Part shown: piece by piece, positions 1-8,671 of the stretch | How positions within the stretch are numbered: the stretch's first letter is position 1 | How the letters are laid out: each line of letters opens with the position of its first letter | Assembly (NCBI GenBank): GCA_943788645.1 | Contig: CALSRC010000005.1 | Location: 80,386 to 144,385, forward strand | Source of the DNA: UA16 sp002292325 | GTDB lineage: Bacteria; Bacteroidota; Bacteroidia; Flavobacteriales_D; Sanyastnellaceae | Reading direction: 5' to 3' | DNA: 64,000 nucleotides | The notes under the pieces: generated by a model | Told to the model about the DNA's origin: nothing | The model's input: the letters and a program-made list of their open reading frames with translations, nothing else | Database searches by the model: none | Program-made: the position numbers and the translations under genes

Positions 1-1978
1 CATTATTGGCTGAAATAACATTCGGCACGAGGTAATCGATGCCCTGTAGCGCAGGTGGAACGGTGGCTTCAATCTCCCACGTCTCTTCGACGTCACAATA
101 CACACTGTATAAAGTTATTGATCCCATGTAAACACCCGGACCAGGAAAGTCCGTTTCCACAGAAGGTAAATTCGAGGAGAAAACGCCCGGAAAGTTCCAA
201 CTTACAGAGTCTGCGCCCTGCCCGGTATACTGCAACAGCATGAAGCCTGTCTCCTCACAAAGTGCCAAGGGCTGAATGACCCACGTCGAATCAAATGGAT
301 TGGCCGGTAAGACGATGACTTCTTGGGTTTGAATATCCGCACATTCACTTCCAGCGCCGGCTGTGAGCGTGACGAGGTATGTACCATATGCCGGATAAGT
401 AAAAACAGGATCTGTTTCGTCATTCGGCAGTCCCGCGCCGCCGCCGAAGTCCCATGAGAATGGGCCACTTTCTGGAGACAGATTCTCAAACGTTACCTCC
501 AATCCAGAGCACGGCTCCGATATTACTTCAAATTCCGCAATGGGAAGACTTGGTAAATCGAGCTCTACTTGCGCATTATTGACACAATTAAAAGCAGAAG
601 AATTGAGTGAAATTGAAATGGCTTCATCCTGCGGGAACCAAACGATTCCTGGATGTTCATTCGCCAATTCAGCAGGCATTGAATTCCCGCCAAATGACCA
701 ATTCCAATTGATGTAACTGGTCCATTGGGAGGTATCCAGCACAACATTCCCAGACCACCCGCCATCGTCACATACCAAATCCACAATGTCAAAATCTGTT
801 TCCCACGTGTCATGTGCCGTAACTTCAAAAAACAAGGAGTCAGCGCATGTTCCTGTTTCGAAATAGAGACTCACATTGTATATCCCCGGCTCGTCATACG
901 TGTAGTTCGGTTCTGCGGATGTGCTGACATCATCTGTTGCACCATCAACACCAAAATCCCACGTGTAGGCCTCACTCGGATTCGTTAATTGATTGAATTC
1001 AACCGTAAGACCGGTGCAAGGTTCAGGCGACTCATAGCCCGGAGATTGAATGTTGCACGTCACAACATCCAGCGTAAAGTCCCGCAGGATGGAGCCGATT
1101 TGTTGGCCGTTGCGCCATTCAATCACACACACTCCAAGTGCAAATTTACCGGCAATGTTGGGCGTGCCGGAAAGGACTCCTGTGATCGGATTGATCGTCA
1201 GTCCTGCAACGGGCCCTAAAGGATTTGCAGCGTTAAAACCATTCTCCCATCCCACTTGAGTGAACGGAGGGCCAGTCGGCGGGACAGGAATTGGAGTTAA
1301 AGGGGTTCCTCCCAAGAAGATAGGACATAACGTGTAACTCAATGAATCACCATCTGCATCCGAAGCGCTGTTATCTAACTGAAAAGGATAATTGTTGCAG
1401 GCAAAGGCTTGAGGCAGTTCGTTGAAAATGGGCGTTGAATTCGGATTGTTCAATGTCAGGTTTCCTGGAATCGTCGTCGTCAAGCTAAAGCCTTGGTCTT
1501 GGGGTATTACAAGATTCGTTATTGAAGGCGAACGGCAGCATCGCTGATGCACCAGCGTGTATGGAATCTGACTGGGTTCCAATGCGATATCAATCACGTA
1601 CTCTCCGCGCTCGATGCATAAATCCTCCGGCAGAAAAGCACAGTTATTCGGATTTTGTGGAATAATGTCGGTCACCGAGCTGAAATCCAAGCTACCTGAA
1701 ACAGTGGTGATCAAAGTAGACCCCTGATACACTGCGACAGCAGCCGTGCCGTCAAAACCCGTTCCATTGGTATTGTTCGAACTGCAATCTCGGTAGATGT
1801 AGCAGTGAATTTCAAATTCATTCTGCCCCGAAGCATTGGTACCTTGGTACACATATGTAAGTTCTCCTCCCACAAGGTGCGTAGCCATTGACAAATTAGG
1901 ACAGATCAAAATCAGTCCAAGCAAAACGATCACTGATTGTGGCTTTGAAGCCAAGGCACGCAGGATGAAATTATTCAT
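1..1978 (-). CDS. PKD-domain surface protein, partial (3' end beyond the window)
   Basis: The minus-strand frame is open from an ATG at 1978 to the left edge, giving at least 659 residues. Residues 1-31 form a signal peptide (hydrophobic VIVLLGLILI, then a probable cut before THLVGGEL). Two PKD-like repeats are visible from WDFG motifs near residues 340 and 508, each closing with a Y..PG.Y or YPAYGTY turn. The last visible residues, VPNVISANN, match the opening of the CHU_C/gliding-motility C-terminal module (usual form PNVFTPNGDG), so the gene is cut just as its type B T9SS sorting signal begins. The likely product is a secreted, surface-anchored adhesin-like protein exported through the type IX system. 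It is divergent from the GWxTD gene. Family assignment is firm; ligand and role are unknown. Confidence 0.85.
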   Translation of the reverse strand, partial: MNNFILRALASKPQSVIVLLGLILICPNLSMATHLVGGELTYVYQGTNASGQNEFEIHCYIYRDCSSNNTNGTGFDGTAAVAVYQGSTLITTVSGSLDFSSVTDIIPQNPNNCAFLPEDLCIERGEYVIDIALEPSQIPYTLVHQRCCRSPSITNLVIPQDQGFSLTTTIPGNLTLNNPNSTPIFNELPQAFACNNYPFQLDNSASDADGDSLSYTLCPIFLGGTPLTPIPVPPTGPPFTQVGWENGFNAANPLGPVAGLTINPITGVLSGTPNIAGKFALGVCVIEWRNGQQIGSILRDFTLDVVTCNIQSPGYESPEPCTGLTVEFNQLTNPSEAYTWDFGVDGATDDVSTSAEPNYTYDEPGIYNVSLYFETGTCADSLFFEVTAHDTWETDFDIVDLVCDDGGWSGNVVLDTSQWTSYINWNWSFGGNSMPAELANEHPGIVWFPQDEAISISLNSSAFNCVNNAQVELDLPSLPIAEFEVISEPCSGLEVTFENLSPESGPFSWDFGGGAGLPNDETDPVFTYPAYGTYLVTLTAGAGSECADIQTQEVIVLPANPFDSTWVIQPLALCEETGFMLLQYTGQGADSVSWNFPGVFSSNLPSVETDFPGPGVYMGSITLYSVYCDVEETWEIEATVPPALQGIDYLVPNVISANN

Positions 1979-2066
1979 GGCGTCTCAATGTACAACCAAC
2001 CAGAAATAGAATTCTAAGATGAGATACATTTATGCTTATCAACTTCAAAGAGAATACCTTTGCTCC

Positions 2067-3548
2067 ATGATTCAGAGAACGCTATACACTTGGCTGACAC
2101 TTAGTTTCTGGGGAGTCTTTGCAATGGGTCAAGCCCAATCAGGGATTGACTGTGATGTGCTTAGATTTCAAACCATGGAGGCTTCGTTCATCGAAGTTCA
2201 CATCGAATTTGATGGTTCGTTATTTCGGCCTTTGCAGGAACCCGATGGATGGCAAACCAAGGTCCAAATCGAAGCCGTTGTCCGGTCATCGGAAGGCATC
2301 ATCAATTATGGAAAAACCCAAGTTTTAGGCCCGGTTTCGGCAGATTCACTTTTGGCTGTTGCAGGAACACAGTTTCATTTGGAGCGCATAGAAGTACCCA
2401 GCGGCGTGTTCAATGTTACAGTTACAATCGCTGATTCGCATCCAAACTCCAACTTTCAAAAAGCCTTGAACTTACCGGTTCAGATTCCTGTATTGGACCA
2501 GCCCTCTTGGTCCGATCCCTTCATTTTGGAAGCTTTTGCCCCATCGGATGATGAATTGACTCCGCTATCCCGATCAGGATATGAAATGCTTCCGATAACA
2601 CATGCCGAAATCATAACAGAGGCCGAAAAAATTCAATTTTACTCGGAGCTTTACAATGTGCATGAGGTTGTCGATTCGATGTTCTTGGTCAGCTGTTGGA
2701 TTGAGGGCTCCGAAGGCCAAGTTTTGCCGGGTACCCGTCGATTCTTCCGAAAGGTTGCGGCACCGATTATTCCACTTTTTACATCCATTCCGATGCCAAA
2801 TACGGGGCAACCGAAGGAGGCAGTTTCGTTGGTTGTTCAAGCCTTGACGAGAGAAAATCAACTTATTTCAGAGAACCGGCTGCCCTTTCAATTGGTTTCA
2901 CCCACTTCTTTGGCAATCAAAAACGATTACGTATCCGGCCTACCAAGTTATTTGCAATTCTTCACCGATTCATTGACTTTACTTCAGCACATCCGGGATC
3001 ACCAACCCCGTGCCGATGCATCGCAGCGTAAAACGATCAACGGAACAATCGAGGGCGCTGAAGTTGACCAAATGCAAGCTTTTCTCGCTCATTTTTGGGA
3101 ACAATATTCCCCCGAATCTCCTGAAATGGGATGGCGCGAATACACCCGGGCCATTGCTTATGCCGATTCTTCATACGGCGCATGCCGGAACGGACACGGC
3201 GCAGAAACCGACATGGGTTACATCTACCTGCGATATGGACCTCCGAATACGGTAGTGAAGCGTCACAACGAAACAGATTACTACCCCTACGAGATTTGGC
3301 ATTATCACCGTGCAGGTCCCTTCACGAACAAGCGGTTCCTTTTCTTTTCTCCCCACATGGTCGCGGAGTGTTTCACTTTGTTGCATTCGGATATGTTGGG
3401 AGAAGTACAAAATTCAGATTGGTTGCATCAATTGCGTAACCGTGAGAACCGACTTCGCGTAACGGATAGTCAATTGAACAGACTCAACCCCCGAAGGGAC
3501 ACTTTTTCAGGCGAGGAGCCCGAAGATTTGTTCTTTAATCCGCGATGA
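2067..3548 (+). CDS. GWxTD domain-containing exported protein
   Basis: This is a 493-residue exported protein. The start at 2067 puts a clean signal peptide (LYTWLTLSFWGVFAMGQAQS) at the N-terminus; the upstream in-frame ATG at 2019 would add 16 residues in front of it and is less likely. The C-terminal third carries the block typical of the GWxTD family: a GWREYTRAI segment, then ETDMGYIYLRYGPPN at about residues 378-392 and RFLFFSP. GWxTD proteins are common in Bacteroidota, are predicted periplasmic or outer-membrane associated, and have no settled biochemical function. Its stop overlaps the start of the glycosyltransferase (ATGA), so the two are probably translated together. Family call confident; function unknown. 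Confidence 0.82.
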   Translation: MIQRTLYTWLTLSFWGVFAMGQAQSGIDCDVLRFQTMEASFIEVHIEFDGSLFRPLQEPDGWQTKVQIEAVVRSSEGIINYGKTQVLGPVSADSLLAVAGTQFHLERIEVPSGVFNVTVTIADSHPNSNFQKALNLPVQIPVLDQPSWSDPFILEAFAPSDDELTPLSRSGYEMLPITHAEIITEAEKIQFYSELYNVHEVVDSMFLVSCWIEGSEGQVLPGTRRFFRKVAAPIIPLFTSIPMPNTGQPKEAVSLVVQALTRENQLISENRLPFQLVSPTSLAIKNDYVSGLPSYLQFFTDSLTLLQHIRDHQPRADASQRKTINGTIEGAEVDQMQAFLAHFWEQYSPESPEMGWREYTRAIAYADSSYGACRNGHGAETDMGYIYLRYGPPNTVVKRHNETDYYPYEIWHYHRAGPFTNKRFLFFSPHMVAECFTLLHSDMLGEVQNSDWLHQLRNRENRLRVTDSQLNRLNPRRDTFSGEEPEDLFFNPR

Positions 3549-4642
3549 AGCAATCGAATCCCATTGAACGAACCGTCGTTGCCATCCTCAACTGGAATGG
3601 CCTGCGGCACCTTCAAGTTTATTTACCTTCCGTAGTTGAGCATTCGATTCTGCATGCAGATATCGTGGTCATTGACAACGGGAGTACGGATGACTCTGTC
3701 AATTGGATTCAGGGGACGCATCCCGAAGTACAAGTGATTCAGCTTGAGGAAAATTTGGGGTTTGCAGGCGGATACAATGCGGGGCTCGCCCAAATAGAAG
3801 CGACCCATTTCATCTTGCTCAATAGCGATGTCCGAGTGACATCAAATTGGATACCTCCTGTTCTGCATATGATGGAACATGAGGGCTATGTGGCATGTCA
3901 ACCGTTGATCCGGAACGAATCCGATCCTACGTTATTCGAATATGCTGGCGCTGCAGGTGGCTACATTGACCGCGATGGTTACACGTTTTGCGCAGGAAGA
4001 ATCTTTGAGGTTTTTGAGTCCGATGAAGGCCAATACTCGGATAATAGAGAGGTGTTCTGGGCCTCTGGCGCCGCTTTGTTTATTCGAAGCGAGGCATATC
4101 ATGAAGCTGGAGGATTGGACAATGAGTTTTTTGCCCATATGGAAGAAATCGACCTGTGCTGGCGATTGAAAAATCGCGGATACAGAATAGGTGTTTGTGG
4201 TTCTTCCGTTGTCTTTCATTTAGGTGGAGGCACATTGCAAAAGATCAGTCCATTCAAGTCCTATCTAAATTTCAGGAACAACCTGTTTTTACTTGTCAAA
4301 AACCACCACCAACGGGCTCTGTACCCGATGATTCTTCGCCGCATGATTTTGGATGGAATCGCCGCGATCAAATTCCTTCGTGAAGGCTCTACACCACTAT
4401 TTGGAGCTGTTTGGAAAGCGCACCGAGATTTCCGTTCACAGTTTCAACTCATGAAAACACGCCGAAATGCTGAAAAACTGGCTTGTCAGCAAGGATCTGC
4501 GAATGCCCCATGTCACCCCATGAATTACTCAGGCTGGTACCAAGGGAGTGTGCTGGTTGCTTATTTCCTGAGAGGCAAGCAAACGTTTGATGAACTTCCC
4601 GCGAACCGCTTTACGAAGTCACGTCCCAAAACCAACGTCTAG
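3545..4642 (+). CDS. Glycosyltransferase family 2
   Basis: The 365-residue protein has a GT-A fold. It begins with VVAILNWNG and VVIDNGSTDDS (nucleotide-sugar binding), followed by LGFAGGYNAGL. LLNSDVRV at about residues 91-98 supplies the acidic metal/nucleotide site, and MEEIDLCWRLKNRGYR at about 196-211 is the acceptor-side ED-type motif. This resembles the rhamnosyltransferase/WcaE-like branch that adds sugars to cell-surface polysaccharide. It is probably cytoplasmic with membrane association. It overlaps the upstream GWxTD gene by 4 bases, which suggests one transcript with the downstream comEC. The sugar and acceptor cannot be told from sequence. Confidence 0.88.
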   Translation: MKQSNPIERTVVAILNWNGLRHLQVYLPSVVEHSILHADIVVIDNGSTDDSVNWIQGTHPEVQVIQLEENLGFAGGYNAGLAQIEATHFILLNSDVRVTSNWIPPVLHMMEHEGYVACQPLIRNESDPTLFEYAGAAGGYIDRDGYTFCAGRIFEVFESDEGQYSDNREVFWASGAALFIRSEAYHEAGGLDNEFFAHMEEIDLCWRLKNRGYRIGVCGSSVVFHLGGGTLQKISPFKSYLNFRNNLFLLVKNHHQRALYPMILRRMILDGIAAIKFLREGSTPLFGAVWKAHRDFRSQFQLMKTRRNAEKLACQQGSANAPCHPMNYSGWYQGSVLVAYFLRGKQTFDELPANRFTKSRPKTNV

Positions 4643-4693
4643 CATTCACAAAACGACTTGTTCTGCGGTCAGGACTGCGCAGACATTTGGAGG

Positions 4694-6520
4694 ATGGATT
4701 CAAATGAAATTCGCTCTCCCATCCTCCTCATAGTATGTGCCCTGTGGATGGGTTGCTTATCGATTTCCATTGCGCTGAAAATCACCATTGGAGTGCTTAT
4801 AATTGTCGCAATAGGTGTGGTCCAAAAGCGGCGACATCTCGTCATTCCTTTTGCAACCATGCTCCTTCTTGGCATTGGAATGAAACATTATAATCAATGG
4901 ACACAGGCCATTCCAAAGGCGCCGCTGACAGGGATGTGGACTTGTAAATCCGAGGGCATCAGAAAAGAAGGCCATCATCACACCCTACTTTGTCGATGCG
5001 ACAGAAAACACGCGCCATTTCGCATGGAATGGTCATATTCCAGTCCTCCACCATTGGACACCGCATTCTTGGGTTCTCTGATGCCATTTTCAAACGTACC
5101 TCGCGGAGTAATCGAGTGGAAGCATCGGAGAGGAATCGTTGGAGCCCTTCATCCTCCTTGGACTCAAAAGGATCAAAAAGGCAAGTGGCCTCCACAGCAA
5201 GAGAACATAAAAACTGAACTTTGGAGAGATTTAGATCGGTCATTTACACCCCATGTCAGCGGATTGCTATTTGCTCTCACTACGGGAGATAAGGCAAAGA
5301 TCCCTTATGACACAAGGACCGCACTTACCCATGCCGGACTTGCTCATCTGCTTGCTGTAAGTGGTTATCATGTGGGGCTTGTCGCAATCGTACCGCTGTT
5401 CTTATTGAGAAGGAGACGATGGCTCTTGCGCGCATTAGGCTTCATTTCTTTGATGGGTGTATGGTGGTATATTAGCCTTTGCGGGTGGCCTGTATCCGCG
5501 ATTCGAGCGGGAATTATGGCCTCCCTCTTTGCAGCCTTACAACTCGTTTATCGCCCGGTCTCCTCCATTCAAATTCTCGCATTGTCCGCTTGGGCTATGC
5601 TCATCATTCGACCATCCATGGCTGGCGAGCTAGGAGCTCAATTAAGCTTTGTTGCGGTATTGTCCATATTGCTGATGATTCAGAGTTTGAATCGAAAAAA
5701 TAGATCAATGAAAGTTGCCTCTGTGTTAGCTGTCCCGGTATCGGCTCAATGGGGCACCGGGTTCCTTTCGTGGTCCGTCTTCGGAGTTTTTCCGGTGCAT
5801 TTTTTGATCTTCAACCTGATCGCATCACCGCTGATGGCCTTCATCGGATTGGGTTTAGCCGGCTGGTTATTGGTTCGATGGCTTGCGCCAATCGGTTGGG
5901 GCGACACCTGGGCGTACCACCTCAATTCTATACTTGAACCGATTATTCATTGTTTCACCATCGCTCACCATACAGCTTGGAGCCTCTATGTTGGAGCCGT
6001 TCCAACATGGATTTGGTGGGTTATCAGCGCAGGGTTTCTCTTCAGTGCTGTGGCAGTGAATTTATCACGGATCACCTGGCTCAAAGCGCTACTGTTCAAT
6101 TCCTGCACGTTGATCACTTTGGCGCCTTGGATTGGCTGGCATTTGATTTCAACCACAGAGATTAGTTGCCGGAAATCTGTGATCCTGACCATGCAGCCGC
6201 ATGATCCCGTGAGCATCCTCTTCGATGCTCGTGATACCGCGTTTTATAAACGACAATGCACCCAGCGAAACGTTAGCTCGTTACATCGGGATGTGATTGA
6301 GCCCGGCACTTTTTGGTTCGACTCCCAAGGCAATTGGCTTGTGCGATCTACGGACGACTTCACGTTGGGCAAAATAAAGAACCGCCCAATCAGAATAAGC
6401 CGATTGGGCGGTTCGAGCAGATCGATAGTTTTCGGAGCCGACAGAGGTCAAGTGACCTCTTGGGGAGACCCCGTTCACTTCCGACGCAATGTGTTTAATT
6501 CAGATGAAGTAAATTGGTAA
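4694..6520 (+). CDS. comEC: ComEC/Rec2-family DNA-uptake channel protein
   Basis: This is a 608-residue polytopic membrane protein. The ATG at 4694 is chosen because TTGGAGG lies directly in front of it; a TTG at 4658 would add 12 residues. The N-terminal part has two membrane segments and a soluble stretch, and the competence domain starts near residue 190 (GLLFALTTGDK, then HAGLAHLLAVSGYHVGL). Many hydrophobic helices follow. ComEC forms the inner-membrane channel for single-stranded DNA during natural transformation. The protein ends without a metallo-beta-lactamase domain. The last part of the coding sequence contains a 13-bp inverted repeat (listed separately). It overlaps the convergent small gene by 26 bases. 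Confidence 0.88.
   Translation: MDSNEIRSPILLIVCALWMGCLSISIALKITIGVLIIVAIGVVQKRRHLVIPFATMLLLGIGMKHYNQWTQAIPKAPLTGMWTCKSEGIRKEGHHHTLLCRCDRKHAPFRMEWSYSSPPPLDTAFLGSLMPFSNVPRGVIEWKHRRGIVGALHPPWTQKDQKGKWPPQQENIKTELWRDLDRSFTPHVSGLLFALTTGDKAKIPYDTRTALTHAGLAHLLAVSGYHVGLVAIVPLFLLRRRRWLLRALGFISLMGVWWYISLCGWPVSAIRAGIMASLFAALQLVYRPVSSIQILALSAWAMLIIRPSMAGELGAQLSFVAVLSILLMIQSLNRKNRSMKVASVLAVPVSAQWGTGFLSWSVFGVFPVHFLIFNLIASPLMAFIGLGLAGWLLVRWLAPIGWGDTWAYHLNSILEPIIHCFTIAHHTAWSLYVGAVPTWIWWVISAGFLFSAVAVNLSRITWLKALLFNSCTLITLAPWIGWHLISTTEISCRKSVILTMQPHDPVSILFDARDTAFYKRQCTQRNVSSLHRDVIEPGTFWFDSQGNWLVRSTDDFTLGKIKNRPIRISRLGGSSRSIVFGADRGQVTSWGDPVHFRRNVFNSDEVNW
6369..6414 (-). terminator. Intrinsic terminator hairpin embedded in the comEC coding region
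   Basis: A perfect 13-bp inverted repeat (GAACCGCCCAATC at 6379-6391, GATTGGGCGGTTC at 6402-6414) has a 10-base loop. Read on the minus strand the stem is followed by a T-rich stretch (TTTATTTTG). It lies about 80 bases past the stop codon of the minus-strand gene ending at 6495. It therefore looks like that gene's terminator, placed inside the 3' part of comEC. Direction is inferred from the T-rich flank. Confidence 0.6.
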
Positions 6521-6749
6521 GCACTTGGTCCACATATCCATCCCACTCTGGTAAGTCAGCGATAGGGAGAATAGCATTTACACGGTTGTTCCGGCGACTA
6601 TAAATCGCTTCAACGTAGAATCCATTCAATTCAAAAATGCAAAGAATGTATCGGTTTTCGACGATGCGTTGAGCAAGGCATACGCCATGGTCCCACATAT
6701 AATTTGTCTTTTCGTCGAGCGGTAATCGGTTGAAAGCTGTCAAGTCCAT
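6495..6749 (-). CDS. Small conserved-type hypothetical protein (84 aa)
   Basis: The 84-residue soluble protein starts at the ATG at 6749 (MDLTAFNRLPLDEKTNYMWD); upstream in-frame codons back to 6842 give a poor, basic extension overlapping the divergent HMG-CoA lyase gene. It contains the pattern YILCIFELNGFYVEAIY followed by an acidic tail with WDGYVDQVL. I recognise the general look of a short Bacteroidota protein but cannot name a domain. There is no signal peptide or membrane segment. The gene is convergent with comEC and probably uses the hairpin inside comEC as its terminator. It is real by frame quality; function unknown. Confidence 0.62.
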   Translation of the reverse strand: MDLTAFNRLPLDEKTNYMWDHGVCLAQRIVENRYILCIFELNGFYVEAIYSRRNNRVNAILPIADLPEWDGYVDQVLTNLLHLN

Positions 6750-6835
6750 TATGATATATACTAGGTGTGAAGTCGTAGGTCTCATACGGGAATCAGCATC
6801 AGAATGTTTCACCTCCTTTCCATTACTTTTGGGAC

Positions 6836-7705
6836 ATGTCACCTGTTGAAGTCATCGAATGCCCAAGAGATGCTATCCAAGGCTGGCCCCACCCCGTATC
6901 GACCAAGGATAAGCTGGCTTATTATAGGACATTGCTGGATGTAGGCTTTAACTCGTTGGATATGGGAAGCTTTGTATCCCACAAAGCGGTGCCCCAAATG
7001 GCCGATACCCGGGCCGTCTTCAATAAGTTGGCCGATGAAGGGAAATTAGATGGACCTACCAAACCTTTGGTCATTGTTGCCAATGAACGCGGTGCTAAAG
7101 ATGCCAGAGCAGCGCATGGAGTTCGTGTGGTCGGTTTTCCCCTGAGCATTTCAGAAACCTTTCAAATCCGAAATACGGGAGCCGATAGCAAGGCTGCTTG
7201 GACGCGATTATCCAACATCAAGGAATTACTCGCATCAACTGGCATAGAATTGGTCGTTTACCTCAGCATGGGTTTTGGAAATCCCTATGGAGATGATTGG
7301 AGCGAGTCCCTGCTGATTGATCAAATCGGTGAATTGGAGCGCCGTATAGCCCCGGATGTAATTGCCTTAAGTGACACTGTAGGTAACGCGACGCCTGAAT
7401 TGCTGAATTCGAGTTTTCGCAAGGCACTCGATGCATCCAGCTCATCGCAGCTTGGAGCCCACCTGCATGCAGCGCCTTGGGAAGTTGATGCGAAAATAAA
7501 AGCAACATGGGACGCCGGATGCCGGAGGTTTGATTCGGCAATGAGGGGAATCGGTGGATGTCCAATGGCCCAAGAAAAATTGGTTGGTAACATCCCAACG
7601 GAATCACTCTATGCCTGCATCAACGATCTGGCTCCATTGGAGTTTGATCAACGAGCATGGAACCACGCACATAGCCTCGCTGTAGATTTATTTCAAGAAG
7701 GATAA
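6836..7705 (+). CDS. mvaB: Hydroxymethylglutaryl-CoA lyase
   Basis: This 289-residue HMGL-like TIM barrel cleaves HMG-CoA to acetoacetate and acetyl-CoA in leucine degradation. It begins VEVIECPRDAIQGW, the family entry strand carrying the substrate-site Arg and Asp. DVGFNSLDMGSFVSHK follows, then a metal-binding His-x-His (GAHLHAA, about residues 207-213). The glycine-rich Cys loop IGGCPMAQEKLVGN lies near residues 236-249, where HMG-CoA lyases keep an active-site Cys. Length matches the family (about 290-300). A divergent small gene lies upstream. Together with the thiolase and 3-hydroxyacyl-CoA dehydrogenase further along, it fits acyl-CoA and branched-chain catabolism. Confidence 0.9.
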   Translation: MSPVEVIECPRDAIQGWPHPVSTKDKLAYYRTLLDVGFNSLDMGSFVSHKAVPQMADTRAVFNKLADEGKLDGPTKPLVIVANERGAKDARAAHGVRVVGFPLSISETFQIRNTGADSKAAWTRLSNIKELLASTGIELVVYLSMGFGNPYGDDWSESLLIDQIGELERRIAPDVIALSDTVGNATPELLNSSFRKALDASSSSQLGAHLHAAPWEVDAKIKATWDAGCRRFDSAMRGIGGCPMAQEKLVGNIPTESLYACINDLAPLEFDQRAWNHAHSLAVDLFQEG

Positions 7706-7733
7706 AAAAAGCCCCAATTTTTCAATTGAGGCA
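7704..7733 (-). terminator. Intrinsic terminator of the methyltransferase-ZIP operon
   Basis: Read on the minus strand, GCCTCAATT and AATTGGGGC form a 9-bp stem (one G-U pair) with a GAAA loop, followed directly by a run of seven T. On the plus strand there is no T tract after the stem, so it mainly stops leftward transcription from the methyltransferase/ZIP genes. It abuts the HMG-CoA lyase stop codon. Confidence 0.75.
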
Positions 7734-7823
7734 GTATTCAAAGAGATTGACTTCAAACCGATGTCGGTGCATATAGATTTGTTCAAACTTATCGATGTCA
7801 ATGTGGATGCGATAGTGTTTCAT
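7722..7823 (-). CDS. Possible small ORF, 33 aa, His-rich
   Basis: A short ATG-to-TGA frame encodes 33 residues (MKHYRIHIDIDKFEQIYM, then HRHRFEV and a C-terminal FEYCLN). It lies about 60 bases after the ZIP gene on the same strand, and its stop codon falls in the first arm of the operon terminator. The composition (five His, many acidic and aromatic residues) looks protein-like and is suggestive beside a metal transporter, but length, the lack of a clear ribosome-binding site and the overlap with the terminator keep this tentative. Confidence 0.25.
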   Translation of the reverse strand: MKHYRIHIDIDKFEQIYMHRHRFEVNLFEYCLN

Positions 7824-7882
7824 GGGAGTGGTTAAGTGACTCCTATTTACGCATTTGTCTAAGAAAAGTTTCGTTTTATCGA

Positions 7883-8671
7883 TTAAATACCCGAAGTGAG
7901 GACTGCCAGAATTAATCCTGCTACGGTCGCCAAAAGTTTATTTCGGTTGAAACGGTGGCCATCGCTTGCTTCGAACAAAATCGTCGTGCTGATGTGGAGC
8001 AGGATTCCAATCAAAATGCCTCCAGCCCATACGGGGAGCTGACTTGCCCAAAGGCCACCCATACTCATCATGCCGTTGTAAGCCATCATGCCCAGCAAAG
8101 GCATCAGGCCGAAGACGACCAAAGCACCCCAGCGTTTTATTCTAGAAATACCCAATGCATCCAGAAGGCCCATGAGTACCAATGCCACCGGGAACTTATG
8201 CAATATCAATCCCAAAAGAAGCGCTAAATCGACACCCTCAATCGCATGTAAGTGAATGTGCCCTGCGTGCTCATGTGCATGCGAGTGATCGTGACCATGA
8301 CCACCACCTGCTGATTCAGAATGCAAAGGCATCGACTCAATAAACGCATGAAGGCATAAACTGAAAAACATCGCCCAAGGCATTTTGGATTGGCTTTGCG
8401 GCGCATGTGCATGGACATGGCCGTGTTCAATGCCCTGTGATCCGTACTCTAAAAATCCTTGAAGCAAAAATCCTAGCACTACAATCCACCCTACTTTAGG
8501 ATCCATCGCATACGTCTCCGGCACCAGGTGATTGAATATGATTCCAATGAGAAATGCACCACCAAAAGCTAAAATGATGCTGAGGTGATTTTGCAGATAC
8601 TTACCGAATCGGTCGTATGCCGCTGCGCCCGCAAGGGCAATGGACATTAAAATGAGAGCAGCTAACCACAT
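7883..8671 (-). CDS. ZIP-family divalent metal transporter
   Basis: The 262-residue polytopic membrane protein starts at the ATG at 8671 (MWLAALILMS); a further in-frame ATG at 8698 would only add nine polar residues. Eight hydrophobic segments are discernible. Between the third and fourth there is a cytoplasmic-type His-rich loop (residues about 113-149, with HGHDHSHAHEHAGHIHLHA), the hallmark of ZIP zinc/iron importers. Later helices hold the LLLGLILHKFPVALVLMGLL metal-path segment (His within a helix). The start overlaps the stop of the methyltransferase by 10 bases, implying one operon. Metal specificity (zinc, iron or other) cannot be read from the sequence. Confidence 0.88.
   Translation of the reverse strand: MWLAALILMSIALAGAAAYDRFGKYLQNHLSIILAFGGAFLIGIIFNHLVPETYAMDPKVGWIVVLGFLLQGFLEYGSQGIEHGHVHAHAPQSQSKMPWAMFFSLCLHAFIESMPLHSESAGGGHGHDHSHAHEHAGHIHLHAIEGVDLALLLGLILHKFPVALVLMGLLDALGISRIKRWGALVVFGLMPLLGMMAYNGMMSMGGLWASQLPVWAGGILIGILLHISTTILFEASDGHRFNRNKLLATVAGLILAVLTSGI

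Noticed and set aside
6379..6414. Inverted repeat in comEC considered as an IS end or attachment site
   Set aside because: No transposase, target duplication or gene disruption; terminator use fits better.
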